Shown here one piece after another: positions 9,189 through 18,666 of a stretch of 34,559 nt of DNA (position 1 is the first letter of the stretch; each line of letters starts with the position of its first letter). The DNA comes from an uncultured Gammaproteobacteria bacterium. GTDB lineage: Bacteria; Pseudomonadota; Gammaproteobacteria; Pseudomonadales; Azotimanducaceae. The position numbers were made by a program, and so were the translations under genes. Under the pieces are notes generated by a model, which saw only the letters and a program-made list of their open reading frames with translations, was not told the DNA's origin and did not search any database. Location: assembly GCA_913049815.1 (NCBI GenBank), contig CAJWYI010000011.1, forward strand, positions 1-34,559. The letters run 5' to 3'.

Positions 9189-9929
9189 TCACCTATCTGA
9201 TTGTTCTGACAGTGGTCCAAGGAAGGTCTGCGTCGAGTGGCGCCACAGTCCTGACCTGAAAACTGGAAGATCGCAAAGGTCTGCGGGTACGCCCTTTGGA
9301 TTCACCCGGCTATTCAGCACCACCCTGATCCCGTCAGTCTGATTGATCCCTACCCGGTGCGCGCAGTGAGATGAGACAAAGACCGCCATACCCCGTTTTG
9401 GTATAATCTTAACCTCGCCGGGCAGTCGGCCATGATTGGGACCATCCGATGGAAAGCCCTCATAGAGATGCGAGCCTGGCAGGACGTATAGGCAGCCCTG
9501 TTCCGGTGCGTAATCACGTGTGTACACGAGCCGATTCAGGGTAAACCTGTTTGGATCGGTATCAGATGAGTCCTTGTGCCAACCCTGGCCTCCTGTTTTT
9601 GGGGTCGCGAATGCAAAACCATAAAGCGTCTCATACGTATCGCCGACGATCGATGCCGTAACGGCTTGCATCTCACGGTTTGAAAACAGCACTTGGAAAG
9701 GCGGAGAACGACTGATAGGCAGTGCCTTGAGGTGCACCTCGAATCGCCGTCGATACTCCGAACTCTCGCGGCCCGGCAGATCATCCCAGCGTGCCTGCCA
9801 GTCATCGACCAATGCATCTAGTTCTGCGACTTCCTGAAACCCGAAAAAATCGGGGCACACTACATAGCCGTCCCTTGCAAACGACTCTCGCAACTGAGCG
9901 TGCCCGACCAGGTTCCTCTGTTCCATCAT
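9189..9929 (-). CDS. Phytanoyl-CoA dioxygenase (PhyH) family Fe(II)/2OG oxygenase
   Basis: HKD proximal ligands (GWHKDSSDTDPNRF), YVLPGSHLYEGFPSDG, distal histidine SSHCAHRVG, R of IRVVLNSR; start (9929 or 9926) uncertain. Confidence 0.87.
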   Translation of the reverse strand: MMEQRNLVGHAQLRESFARDGYVVCPDFFGFQEVAELDALVDDWQARWDDLPGRESSEYRRRFEVHLKALPISRSPPFQVLFSNREMQAVTASIVGDTYETLYGFAFATPKTGGQGWHKDSSDTDPNRFTLNRLVYTRDYAPEQGCLYVLPGSHLYEGFPSDGPNHGRLPGEVKIIPKRGMAVFVSSHCAHRVGINQTDGIRVVLNSRVNPKGVPADLCDLPVFRSGLWRHSTQTFLGPLSEQSDR

Positions 9930-10007
9930 CGAAGCATGAGGACAACACGCACATCGGTCAAGAAGGGGGCACGCCGACTCGACTGGACGATCCAAAAAAC
10001 CTGACTG

Positions 10008-11057
10008 TCAATCTCCTGCCGCTTGGGTGCTCTCATCATCCTGTGACTGACGGGCCTTGTAGGCGGCACGGTGTCGTTCAAAGGACATTCGACCATCGTG
10101 CTCCAGATAATTGTACTTTGGCCGAATAGTGACTTTACCCGCGGCTGGCTCCTTATCGAAAAGACTACAGTAGGTCTCAACAGTGCCCCGACCGTGTCCC
10201 GTTCCGGGGGGCGCCTCCAGCGCACGAAGATCAGCAGTTCGATCGCTTTTACCAAAGGGAAACGGTCCATAGACATCCATCAGTCCGGCAAACCGCACGG
10301 TGTTTCTATCGAGCACTTCCTGGGTCACTGTCTCACGGTAAGGCTCTTGCGGCTGATATCTCGGGCGCATGTACTCGTACTGCAGCGCCATGCGAACGCC
10401 TGGCGTCTTGCGTGGATAAGAGCCGTGCCAGGTATGATTGCCCCAGACCACTGCTGATCCCGCCGGCGCATCAACCGCCACAGCACGGTCCGCCCAGTAT
10501 TTCGATTCGGGAGGACTGACCTGACGTCGCCACTTGTGGCTTCCGGGAAGAAATGACACCGCACCATCTTTCTTGTTGTAATCGGTCAGGAAGTAGTGGA
10601 CGTTCGCGTTCACGTTCAGACCAGGGTGCGCGTCAGGCGTCGGATCCAGATAATCGCCGTGAATTCCGGTTCGGGCCTCCCCCTGTCCTTTCACCCAACC
10701 ATTACAAAGACTCAGAATGCAGTTGGTACCAAGCAGGTACTGCGCCAGACCTAGGCCAGCCGGGTTGTACGCGTATTTTTCGAATCGCTCATCTTCCCAC
10801 ATCAGGAAACGCAGATTGTCGTTCACGTCATTCCAACGGTCTATATCTTCGGAAAAGTCACCAAACCGCCGCTGTACGACGCCCTCCAACGCATCTTTCA
10901 GTTCAATATGCCAGCCATCAGGTCCAATCTTTTCCGGAGGGATGATCGTGTACCCAAACGCTTCCAATTCGGCGATATTGGTTTCCAGTCCGAGCTGTTG
11001 AAGCTCCTGGTAGAGTGGACCCATAGACCCAGCGGTTTCCCAGTTTTCTATATTCAT
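10008..11057 (-). CDS. Phytanoyl-CoA dioxygenase (PhyH) family protein
   Basis: HGDYLDPTPDAHPGLNVN (HxD), AVSFLPGSHKWRR, PAGSAVVWGNHTWHGSYPRKTPGVRMALQ. Confidence 0.87.
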   Translation of the reverse strand: MNIENWETAGSMGPLYQELQQLGLETNIAELEAFGYTIIPPEKIGPDGWHIELKDALEGVVQRRFGDFSEDIDRWNDVNDNLRFLMWEDERFEKYAYNPAGLGLAQYLLGTNCILSLCNGWVKGQGEARTGIHGDYLDPTPDAHPGLNVNANVHYFLTDYNKKDGAVSFLPGSHKWRRQVSPPESKYWADRAVAVDAPAGSAVVWGNHTWHGSYPRKTPGVRMALQYEYMRPRYQPQEPYRETVTQEVLDRNTVRFAGLMDVYGPFPFGKSDRTADLRALEAPPGTGHGRGTVETYCSLFDKEPAAGKVTIRPKYNYLEHDGRMSFERHRAAYKARQSQDDESTQAAGD

Positions 11058-11182
11058 GGATGAATCTTCCGGTAAACTCCTAACATCTATAGTCACACAT
11101 CTTACGTGATGTGGTAACGAGACCAAATCTCACCGTTTTGCTATGCTCTGCGCCTTCTACTAGCGCTCCATAATGAGCTTCC

Positions 11183-12211
11183 ATGGCGATTAGTATCCGT
11201 ACCTATCGTTGTCATCGGATTGATGATGACATCACTACCATCTCACTCGACGAGGTGTCGCTGCCCTCACCTGCGCCAAACGAAGTGCAGGTGCGTTTAA
11301 AGGCTTGTGCTGTCAATTTTCCCGATATCTTGATGATTCAGGGAAAATATCAGAAAAAGCCACCACTACCGTTTGCACCTGGCGGAGAAGCTGCGGGAGA
11401 CGTCATTGCAACGGGCTCCGAAGTGACGAACGTGAACGAAGGAGATGCGGTCATTGTCAGCTGTGGCCATGGCGGTTTCGCCGAAGCGATCAATATCGAA
11501 AGCCACGCGGTTCGCCCCATGCCCGCCGGCATGGACTACGCGGCTGCCGCCTCTTTTCAAACTGCTTATCTGACCGCCTGGGTCGCACTGAGCTGTCGTG
11601 GTCAACTTCAATCCGGCGAACACCTGTTAGTCCATGGTGCTACCGGCGGTGTTGGAATGGCGGCTGTGGATCTCGGTAAATATCTGGGTGCAACGGTCAT
11701 TGCCACTGGCGGAAGGGATGACAAGCTGGCGGTTGTAAAGTCGCGCGGTGCTGATCACGTGCTCAACTACAGCCTCGATGATGGACGCATGGGCGGTTTC
11801 CGCGACGAGGTGAAAGCGCTGACCGATGGCCGAGGTGTCGATGTCGTCTACGATCCCGTGGGTGGTGACGTCTTTGACGAATCAATGCGTTGCGTCAACA
11901 TTGACGCCCGCCTACTCACGATTGGCTTTACGAGCGGTCGTTGGCCGCAGGCCGCCGTCAACCTGATTCTGATCAAACAGTTGTCTGTGATCGGGGTCCG
12001 TGCAGGTGAATACGGTCGAACCTACCCGAATCGAGGCATCGAGAACCAGAAGGCGATCTACGATCTCGCAGCCAGTGGAGCCATCAAACCCTACGTCTGC
12101 AAAGCGTTTCCCATAGAAGACGCCGTCGAAGCTATGCAGATGCTGGAATCACGGAACGTCATCGGCAAGTGCGTTGTGACGATGAATGGATACGAACCTC
12201 AACTGAACTGA
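11183..12211 (+). CDS. NADPH:quinone oxidoreductase-like MDR family dehydrogenase
   Basis: AVNFPDILMIQGKYQKKPPLPFAPGGEAAGDV; HLLVHGATGGVGMAAVDLGKYLGATVIATGG. Confidence 0.92.
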   Translation: MAISIRTYRCHRIDDDITTISLDEVSLPSPAPNEVQVRLKACAVNFPDILMIQGKYQKKPPLPFAPGGEAAGDVIATGSEVTNVNEGDAVIVSCGHGGFAEAINIESHAVRPMPAGMDYAAAASFQTAYLTAWVALSCRGQLQSGEHLLVHGATGGVGMAAVDLGKYLGATVIATGGRDDKLAVVKSRGADHVLNYSLDDGRMGGFRDEVKALTDGRGVDVVYDPVGGDVFDESMRCVNIDARLLTIGFTSGRWPQAAVNLILIKQLSVIGVRAGEYGRTYPNRGIENQKAIYDLAASGAIKPYVCKAFPIEDAVEAMQMLESRNVIGKCVVTMNGYEPQLN

Positions 12212-12231
12212 AATAACCACTGGAGGAAACC

Positions 12232-13479
12232 ATGGCTGATCTGGATGCCGATCTCTTCAACCTGGCCATGTCGGCCGAAGCCCAACCGCTGATGGATGCG
12301 GTGAACAAACACATCGCAGAGAATGTCGATCCGATCACGGAAGAATTCTATGAGCTAGATAAAGAAAAGGAGGACCGCTGGAGCTGGCATCCAAAACAAC
12401 TCGAGCTCCTGGAAGGTGCCAAGAACAAAGCCAAAGAGAGCGGCCTCTGGAACTTTTTTCTTCCGGAATCGGAGTACGGAGACGGTTTGACGAATCTCGA
12501 CTATGCCTACATTGCGGCCGAGCTTGGCAAATCACCATTGGCATCAGAGACCTTGAACTGTTCGGCACCAGACACCGGCAACATGGAGGTCCTGGAACGT
12601 GTTGGTACACCTGAACAGAAAGAACAGTGGCTGAAGCCACTACTTAATGGAGAGATTCGATCCGCGTACGCAATGACAGAACCGGCACTTCCCTCCTCCG
12701 ATGCCAAAAACATCAGTACATCAGCTGTGTTGGATGGTGATGAATGGGTGATTAATGGCGAGAAATACTATATCTCCGGTGCTGGCGACCCACGTTGCAA
12801 GATCATGATCACCATGGTGAAAACTAGTCCAGACGCCGCACCTAACCGCCAACAATCGCAGATCCTAGTTCCGAAAGATACTCCGGGTGTTGAGATTATC
12901 GAGGGGATGCAGGTATTCGGTCAGGATCATGCCCCACGCGGTCACATGCACCTGCGCTTTAAAAATGTTCGAGTCCCCAAGGACAACATACTGCTAGGTG
13001 AAGGCCGTGGATTCGAAATCTCCCAGGTACGTCTAGGCCCTGGACGCATTCATCATTGCATGCGCTCAATCGGCAAAGCTGAAAAAGCGCTTGAGCTCAT
13101 GGTGAAACGTTCTGGCAAACGAGTGGCTTTCGGCAAACCGATCGCCAAACTTGGCAAAAACGTAGAAGTCATTTCACGCGCGCGTATTGAGATCAACGCG
13201 ATGAGACTTGCCGTTCTGCAGGCAGCCAAGGCGATGGATGTATTAGGCAACAAAGAGGCGCGTGTTTATGTGTCTGCCGTTAAGGCAATGGTGCCTGAAA
13301 AAGTTTGCGAAATAATCGATGCCGCGATTCAAATGCATGGCGCGACGGGTATCTCACAGTGGACGCCTTTGGCCGGTATGTACATGGACATGCGGCATCT
13401 TCGTTTTGCTGACGGACCGGATGAGGTGCATCACATGGTTGTCGGCCGTGCCGAACTCCAAAAGTATGACCTTTGGTAA
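12232..13479 (+). CDS. Acyl-CoA dehydrogenase
   Basis: SAYAMTEPALPSSDAKNISTSAVLDGDEWVINGEKYYISGA; RVAFGKPIAKLGKN; QMHGATGISQWTPLAGMYMDMRHLRFADGPDEVHHMVVGR; GGAGG upstream of ATG. Confidence 0.95.
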   Translation: MADLDADLFNLAMSAEAQPLMDAVNKHIAENVDPITEEFYELDKEKEDRWSWHPKQLELLEGAKNKAKESGLWNFFLPESEYGDGLTNLDYAYIAAELGKSPLASETLNCSAPDTGNMEVLERVGTPEQKEQWLKPLLNGEIRSAYAMTEPALPSSDAKNISTSAVLDGDEWVINGEKYYISGAGDPRCKIMITMVKTSPDAAPNRQQSQILVPKDTPGVEIIEGMQVFGQDHAPRGHMHLRFKNVRVPKDNILLGEGRGFEISQVRLGPGRIHHCMRSIGKAEKALELMVKRSGKRVAFGKPIAKLGKNVEVISRARIEINAMRLAVLQAAKAMDVLGNKEARVYVSAVKAMVPEKVCEIIDAAIQMHGATGISQWTPLAGMYMDMRHLRFADGPDEVHHMVVGRAELQKYDLW

Positions 13480-13750
13480 ACATGCCTAGGCGTCAGCTAA
13501 CACCGAAAACCAGAAATCGATTGATGCTCCGACGACCTAGGCGCGGACTGCATTGCCTTAGTTGAAGCCTTTAGTGATCAAACACCAAACATAGCGATTA
13601 TGACCCTCCTTCGCGGACAATTTCTAACACCGCTTACCCTGATTAACACACATCGTGGCGAGAACGAGTTTACGTCGTTTGTGCGTTATCGGAAGCGGAG
13701 ACCAACGAAGCTGCAAATACAAAACCAACATTCAAACACTTCAAAACAGT

Positions 13751-13782
13751 CCCCGGCCTCAAACACGGGGGGTTATTCTTTT
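13751..13782. terminator. Possible weak, perhaps bidirectional, rho-independent terminator
   Basis: CCCCG-N10-CGGGG stem followed by GGTTATTCTTTT, in the gap between convergent genes; the reverse strand also runs into TGTTTT. Confidence 0.4.
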
Positions 13783-14044
13783 CAGTGCTCTTTCGTTTCA
13801 GGGCTCGTTGTTGGGAGGCCAAGGCTTGAATCGTTTATGAAAGTTATGAAGGCCAACTGTGGATAAAAACCATGGCCACTGCTGAGCAAAAAAATAACAA
13901 AGACTGCTAAAACACCTTGTGAGGTCAACGGCGGTCGCCCTCTTCACCCCTGCACTCGTCATTCTTCGCCTTATTGCCCCTTTCCCAATCTCGTCATCTG
14001 GCCAATCCAGTGCATCCCACCCCGTATGTTTGGTCAGGCAAATG

Positions 14045-15037
14045 TTAAAAGGCGACAACCCTGTCAATGAGCCAGTATGCAGAAATGGTGCCCACGAGAT
14101 ACCCCGCCGCGACGTGACCTTGAATGGGCAAGGCGGTATTCAGACGCCGTCCCAGTTCCGAGAACAGTCGGAGCAACAGGATAACGCCAAACGCAAACAT
14201 CACTTGTCCGATCTCGACCCCGACGTTGAACGCCACCAGCCCCGTGACAAGCTGTAGCTGCGGTAGCCCGATTTCAGAAAGTACCGCAGCAAATCCAAGT
14301 CCATGCAGCACGCCAAAGGAAGATGACACTGCAATCGGATGTCGCCAGGTCAGAGATTCAGAAGGTCCAAGTGCAAGTTCTCTGGCAAGGAACAGCACAG
14401 ACAGTGCGATGACAGCCTCAACCGGCCCAACTGGAAGTCTGACAAGTTCCAGAGCGGCCAATACCAACGTCACGGAATGTGCCAGTGTGAAGCCGGTAAT
14501 GGTGATCAGGATTCGCCGCCAATCCCCTGCAATCCAGATCAGACACAGAAGAAACAATAGATGGTCATAGCCGATCCATATATGTTCCATACCCAGCCAG
14601 GTGTATTGAAAGGCGACACCACCGGCCGTTTCAGGTGATGGAATATAGATACTGCGCTCCCCAGAACCATAGGCACGAGTAAATTCCTCACCACCTTGCA
14701 GGATCACTTTGATAACCGTCGGGTTGGCAACCTCGTAGAGAGGATAGACGACAGTCAGTTCCTCGCCATACACACTATCTGTGCATGCGACCTGAAATAC
14801 AGCGGCGAAACCCTCCCATTTACAGGATGTCGGGAACTGGAGTTCTGGCGTATTCTGAATAGCAATACGCGGGGGCAATCTCACTCGATAAGAGAATGCA
14901 GTACCCCTTGCTCCACCCTGCGCTAATTCCCGAATCTCCACATATAGTGGACGAAGATCATCCGCTGATAGCTGCACGCTTATCATGCACATGAGAACAC
15001 AACATTCCCACCGCCAGCGAGACACCGCCCTTTTCAT
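14045..15037 (-). CDS. HupE/UreJ-like membrane protein with N-terminal extracytoplasmic domain
   Basis: Signal-like N-terminus, about 130 aa soluble region, then GMEHIWIGYDHLLFLLCLIWIAG and several TM segments including GVLHGLGFAAVLSEIGLP; ATGA overlap with the upstream gene. Confidence 0.87.
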   Translation of the reverse strand: MKRAVSRWRWECCVLMCMISVQLSADDLRPLYVEIRELAQGGARGTAFSYRVRLPPRIAIQNTPELQFPTSCKWEGFAAVFQVACTDSVYGEELTVVYPLYEVANPTVIKVILQGGEEFTRAYGSGERSIYIPSPETAGGVAFQYTWLGMEHIWIGYDHLLFLLCLIWIAGDWRRILITITGFTLAHSVTLVLAALELVRLPVGPVEAVIALSVLFLARELALGPSESLTWRHPIAVSSSFGVLHGLGFAAVLSEIGLPQLQLVTGLVAFNVGVEIGQVMFAFGVILLLRLFSELGRRLNTALPIQGHVAAGYLVGTISAYWLIDRVVAF

Positions 15038-15918
15038 GGAATGAACTCAGCATCCAACAGCCCATCCAGTTCGATCTCGACGTCATACCGTGCCAATGCC
15101 CGTTCAAAAAACTGTTGGCGTTTCTGCTCGACGCGCTCAAGTATCAGGTCTTCACGTATACGCCCCGCAACCTCTTCGAGGGGCGGTACTCGAGCCGCTA
15201 TACGATCTCCGATCATCACCAGATGCTGTCCGTATTCCGATGCCACAGGGCCTTCCCATTGCTGGCGCTTGGACAGTTCAAGCACTGCGCCGGCGAATCC
15301 GCTACCGAAATGCGAGGCGACTTCGTCGTAGGTCTTTCCGACATAGTTTCGATGGTAAAGAAAATGATCGCCGTACGACGTTCCCAGATGAAAGGGTATT
15401 TGCTCTCTATTGAGAGACTCCTTTCTCTCCATTGCGATCTTTTTGGGGTCAGCATGTCGGTCACTGCTAAAGAAAACATGCGTAAACGTTATGCGGGGTG
15501 GTTCTCTGTATCGATCCTGGTGGATTTGGAAGTATCTGGTAATGTCAGCATTGGATACCACGATGCCATCATGAAAGGATGCTTGATTGATGTAGTCAAG
15601 TTGCGTAATTAAGCGGCGTTTGCTCGCGTAGTCGTTGGTATCGAGACCGATGGCTAGCGCTTCACGATAAAGCACTTCTTCCCGAACCATCTGTTCGACT
15701 AAGGAATCACGCTGCGAATCAGACATTTCAGAGGCCATTCGACGCGCGTTCACGAGATCCAGTCGAGGGTTACGATGCATCAAATAACGATCGAACGATC
15801 GCTCGTCAATCACGATACGCGATGACGTTGCCTCCGGTATCTCAGCGGAGATGAGCCCAAACCAGACGAACAGCGCGCCGCCCGTGATCAGGAAATACAG
15901 TAGCGGCTCCCGTGACAT
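15034..15918 (-). CDS. Membrane-anchored peptidyl-prolyl cis-trans isomerase (PpiC/parvulin type)
   Basis: REPLLYFLITGGALFVWFGL TM anchor; PRITFTHVFFSSDRH and WEGPVASEYGQHLVMIGDRIAARVPPLEEV rotamase-like segments; alternative ATG at 15966 would overlap the DUF3604 gene. Confidence 0.85.
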   Translation of the reverse strand: MSREPLLYFLITGGALFVWFGLISAEIPEATSSRIVIDERSFDRYLMHRNPRLDLVNARRMASEMSDSQRDSLVEQMVREEVLYREALAIGLDTNDYASKRRLITQLDYINQASFHDGIVVSNADITRYFQIHQDRYREPPRITFTHVFFSSDRHADPKKIAMERKESLNREQIPFHLGTSYGDHFLYHRNYVGKTYDEVASHFGSGFAGAVLELSKRQQWEGPVASEYGQHLVMIGDRIAARVPPLEEVAGRIREDLILERVEQKRQQFFERALARYDVEIELDGLLDAEFIP

Positions 15919-15923
15919 TCGTT

Positions 15924-18497
15924 TCAACGTGGCGCGTAGCCCCCCACCCAGATCGGGCTGGACCATGCCATCGCATCGTTGGCCTGTCGCACACGTACAA
16001 AGTAATAGTCACCTTGCAAATCACCCGTGTCATTCACGACCAGACTGACATCACTTTCACCATCCGTGATGACTCGTCTAAGCGTGATCGTATCGTTATA
16101 GATGTCCAACGGAAATCCATGAGTCAACTTGCCGTCCCGCATGTCCCTGAGCTTGAGAGCGACACTGGCGGGTTTCGTAATGGCTGGTTGCCTGAATCGC
16201 GTTGGACTACCCCGTTCTGGGGCAGCCTTCAGCTGAAACACAATCTTTGCGGACCGGGCGATATTCTGCAGTTTAAGAACGATGGAACTCGCATCCCCAC
16301 GCGAACCTGTTGCAAAGTGAAGAGTGTTGGAGTCATCGTCATCTCGACGCAGTTCGTTGACTTCAGGATTGAAGAAATCGGTCGATCTAAACGCCTCAAT
16401 GTCCGCATCTGTGACGGTTAGCGTCCCTAGCCACCCTCGACTTCCACGCGCGTTGTCCTGTGGATGCATTGGAACTGAGTCACTCTCGAAACTGACCTGG
16501 ATCGTTTCGGCCTTATTGAGCTGACCTTCCTCGATCAACCGGTATTGACGCTCCCAGATTTCGACGTCGTTTTTGATCAGGGTAATGCTATCAATGGGCG
16601 CAGTACCTATCACGCGAACCTTGATCACACGATCCTGTAAAAACGGCGTCCGTTGCCCCATACCATGTCCGTTAAGTGTGACGTCCAGAATAATTCGATC
16701 TCCTGTCGTCGCGTAGGTCTGAATGTTCTTCATGGCGTCAAACAGTACATCCCTTTCCAATCTTTCAGCGAGCACCCCCGCAAGTCCACCCCGTTGAGAC
16801 ATGAAGCCCGCCCAGGTACTCGTGTATCCGGGTTGAGAGAGGTGATTGTCACTGGCTGCAATGAATCCAACCTGATGCCCCTGGCGGACATAGGCGCGCC
16901 CAAACCACTCGAACGTACCGTGCTGCGACATAATTTCAACAAGGCCCTGTAGATCAGGATCGCTCTGACGATAATCACCTGACTGGTGTGCATGGGGTAT
17001 CACCAGCACATCGTTGAAATCGTATGTGCTTTTGAGGCCCGTATAGAGTCGAGAGATTGTTGGATAATATTGGACCGGAACCCGACTTCGTTCACCGGTA
17101 TCCCGAAAAAGTACGTTATGGTGTCCCCCGTAACGATTCTGTTGGGTCCACTCATAGCCCAGGTACCCGATGAAGCGCCCTTCCTCCGAGTATTCGTTGA
17201 CCTTGTCTGTGAGCACCTGCCACTCGCTATCATCCATCCAGATGTCATGTTCAGAATGCATCACGAAATCAAGTCGGGCGTCTTCTTTGGCCCACCGCAT
17301 GAATCGGTCAGGTGTTCCAATACCCTCTGCAAACCCCGAGTGGCCGTGAGTGTCACCCCAGAACACTGGGCTCGCGTCCGCCGACACGTGAATTGGATTG
17401 CCGCGTCCCGTGATGGACCCATCGGTGGATTCGACGGTCAAATGATAGACACCTGCTGGCAATGCAATGTCCTCCAGAAGGTTAATTGCCTGCTCACCTG
17501 GCTCGGTTTGTCCGATGATCTTCCCATTCGCCCGGACGACAAAACCCGGAATTTTGCCTACAGCACGATTGTAGTAGGGGTCTCTTGCGCGGACGGAAAT
17601 ATCAAAAACTGCACCGGGTTTGACTACCGATGGTGCAAAGACATGAACGCCATCAATGGATTTACCATGCACGCGAAACGGAACGATCGGCAACGAGATG
17701 AGATCACCACTGCCATCAAAATCCACGTAGATTGGTAGTGGCAGGAAATCGGTTGCCGGTGCTCCCATTCTGAGTCCGCGACCACCACCCGTCGTATCTC
17801 CGTACGTCACGGTCACTGTATCTCCTGGCGTCAAACGCCCACGGTCAACCCTGAAAAAAAGTGAGGGTTGTGCACCGCGAAACCCACCGTGCATACCACT
17901 CAACGGTCTCTGTTCCGGCACAAAAGAGACGTCTGGGTTGCTCGTTGCAATGGTGATGAGGTTGTTGCCCTCTGGACGGGTGACCTGAAAGGCACCGTAT
18001 CCAGGCATGAAATGGCGTGCGACCAGCAACCCTCCCCCTGGCTCTACGGGTTTCGACCCGACCACCCACAGCTGTTGTAACGTGGCAAAGGTTCTCGCTT
18101 CGATGGACGTCGTATCACCTGTCAGTTGCCCCAGCGCATCCGGTTCTTCATCACCGAGTGTGAGTTCCCTGATGTAAAAGTCGAGCGCGGCTGCTTGTAC
18201 CGGTCTCGCAGGATCTGCGAGCCGCGGTCGAACAGAAGTCGTCGCGTTGACCGGAACATATCGACCATCGCGTGCGTAGGCATTCAGCCAGTCCCAGGCA
18301 ACCTGTGCGCGTGCCTGGTAGGTACGACGGTTCGTTGGGGTCTCCCTGACGTCCCGTTTGAGTGATTCCACCTTCTGGCGAAGATCCTTGTCAAGATAGT
18401 CTCCCTGTGCCGTCAGCGCATAGCCGCATACGAGCACCATATAAGACAGGCAGCGCAGGCTTCTTCTGGCCAGCTGGTTGGCTTCCTCTGATCTCAT
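15924..18497 (-). CDS. DUF3604-family protein, exported PHP-like metallohydrolase candidate
   Basis: VFWGDTHGHSGFAEGIGTPDRFMRWAKEDARLDFVMHSEHDIWMDD; VIPHAHQSGDYRQSDPDLQGLVEIMSQHGTFEWFG; GFIAASDNHLSQPGY; signal-like N-terminus; ATG at 18497 after GGGGAAGGA. Confidence 0.87.
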   Translation of the reverse strand: MRSEEANQLARRSLRCLSYMVLVCGYALTAQGDYLDKDLRQKVESLKRDVRETPTNRRTYQARAQVAWDWLNAYARDGRYVPVNATTSVRPRLADPARPVQAAALDFYIRELTLGDEEPDALGQLTGDTTSIEARTFATLQQLWVVGSKPVEPGGGLLVARHFMPGYGAFQVTRPEGNNLITIATSNPDVSFVPEQRPLSGMHGGFRGAQPSLFFRVDRGRLTPGDTVTVTYGDTTGGGRGLRMGAPATDFLPLPIYVDFDGSGDLISLPIVPFRVHGKSIDGVHVFAPSVVKPGAVFDISVRARDPYYNRAVGKIPGFVVRANGKIIGQTEPGEQAINLLEDIALPAGVYHLTVESTDGSITGRGNPIHVSADASPVFWGDTHGHSGFAEGIGTPDRFMRWAKEDARLDFVMHSEHDIWMDDSEWQVLTDKVNEYSEEGRFIGYLGYEWTQQNRYGGHHNVLFRDTGERSRVPVQYYPTISRLYTGLKSTYDFNDVLVIPHAHQSGDYRQSDPDLQGLVEIMSQHGTFEWFGRAYVRQGHQVGFIAASDNHLSQPGYTSTWAGFMSQRGGLAGVLAERLERDVLFDAMKNIQTYATTGDRIILDVTLNGHGMGQRTPFLQDRVIKVRVIGTAPIDSITLIKNDVEIWERQYRLIEEGQLNKAETIQVSFESDSVPMHPQDNARGSRGWLGTLTVTDADIEAFRSTDFFNPEVNELRRDDDDSNTLHFATGSRGDASSIVLKLQNIARSAKIVFQLKAAPERGSPTRFRQPAITKPASVALKLRDMRDGKLTHGFPLDIYNDTITLRRVITDGESDVSLVVNDTGDLQGDYYFVRVRQANDAMAWSSPIWVGGYAPR

Positions 18498-18518
18498 CGA
18501 TCCTTCCCCACGTGATCG

Positions 18519-18533
18519 TTGGCACTCTGCCAA
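18519..18533. promoter_or_regulatory. Inverted repeat TTGGCA-CTC-TGCCAA in divergent intergenic region
   Basis: Perfect 6-bp arms read directly; 21 nt upstream of the DUF3604 ATG. Confidence 0.5.
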
Positions 18534-18552
18534 GACATTGTACACAAGCGAA

Positions 18553-18572
18553 AGGGTTCCTGACGTAACCCT
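18553..18572. promoter_or_regulatory. Inverted repeat AGGGTT-N8-AACCCT in divergent intergenic region
   Basis: Perfect 6-bp arms read directly. Confidence 0.45.
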
Positions 18573-18666
18573 ATCCTTGCTCGATATTTTTTCGTACAAC
18601 AAGCCTTTCGGATGTCCTATAGTGATATCAATGTTGGTAAGACGAGACACTAGGGGGAGTCGCACA

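Noticed and set aside
13525-13866. Open frame in the acyl-CoA dehydrogenase/HupE gap (includes MTLLRGQFLTPLTLINTHRGENEF...)
   Set aside because: No recognisable family, no convincing SD and low-complexity tail; treated as probable non-coding gap.
15115-15612. 165-aa + strand ORF
   Set aside because: Antisense to the PpiC-type isomerase gene; no family signature.
16986-17738. 250-aa + strand ORF MCMGYHQHIVEIVCAF...
   Set aside because: Entirely antisense to the well-supported DUF3604 gene; composition looks like a shadow ORF.
18513-18533. Possible sigma-54 promoter (TGGCAC near 18520)
   Set aside because: The downstream element does not match the TTGC -12 consensus at the required spacing; more simply an inverted repeat.
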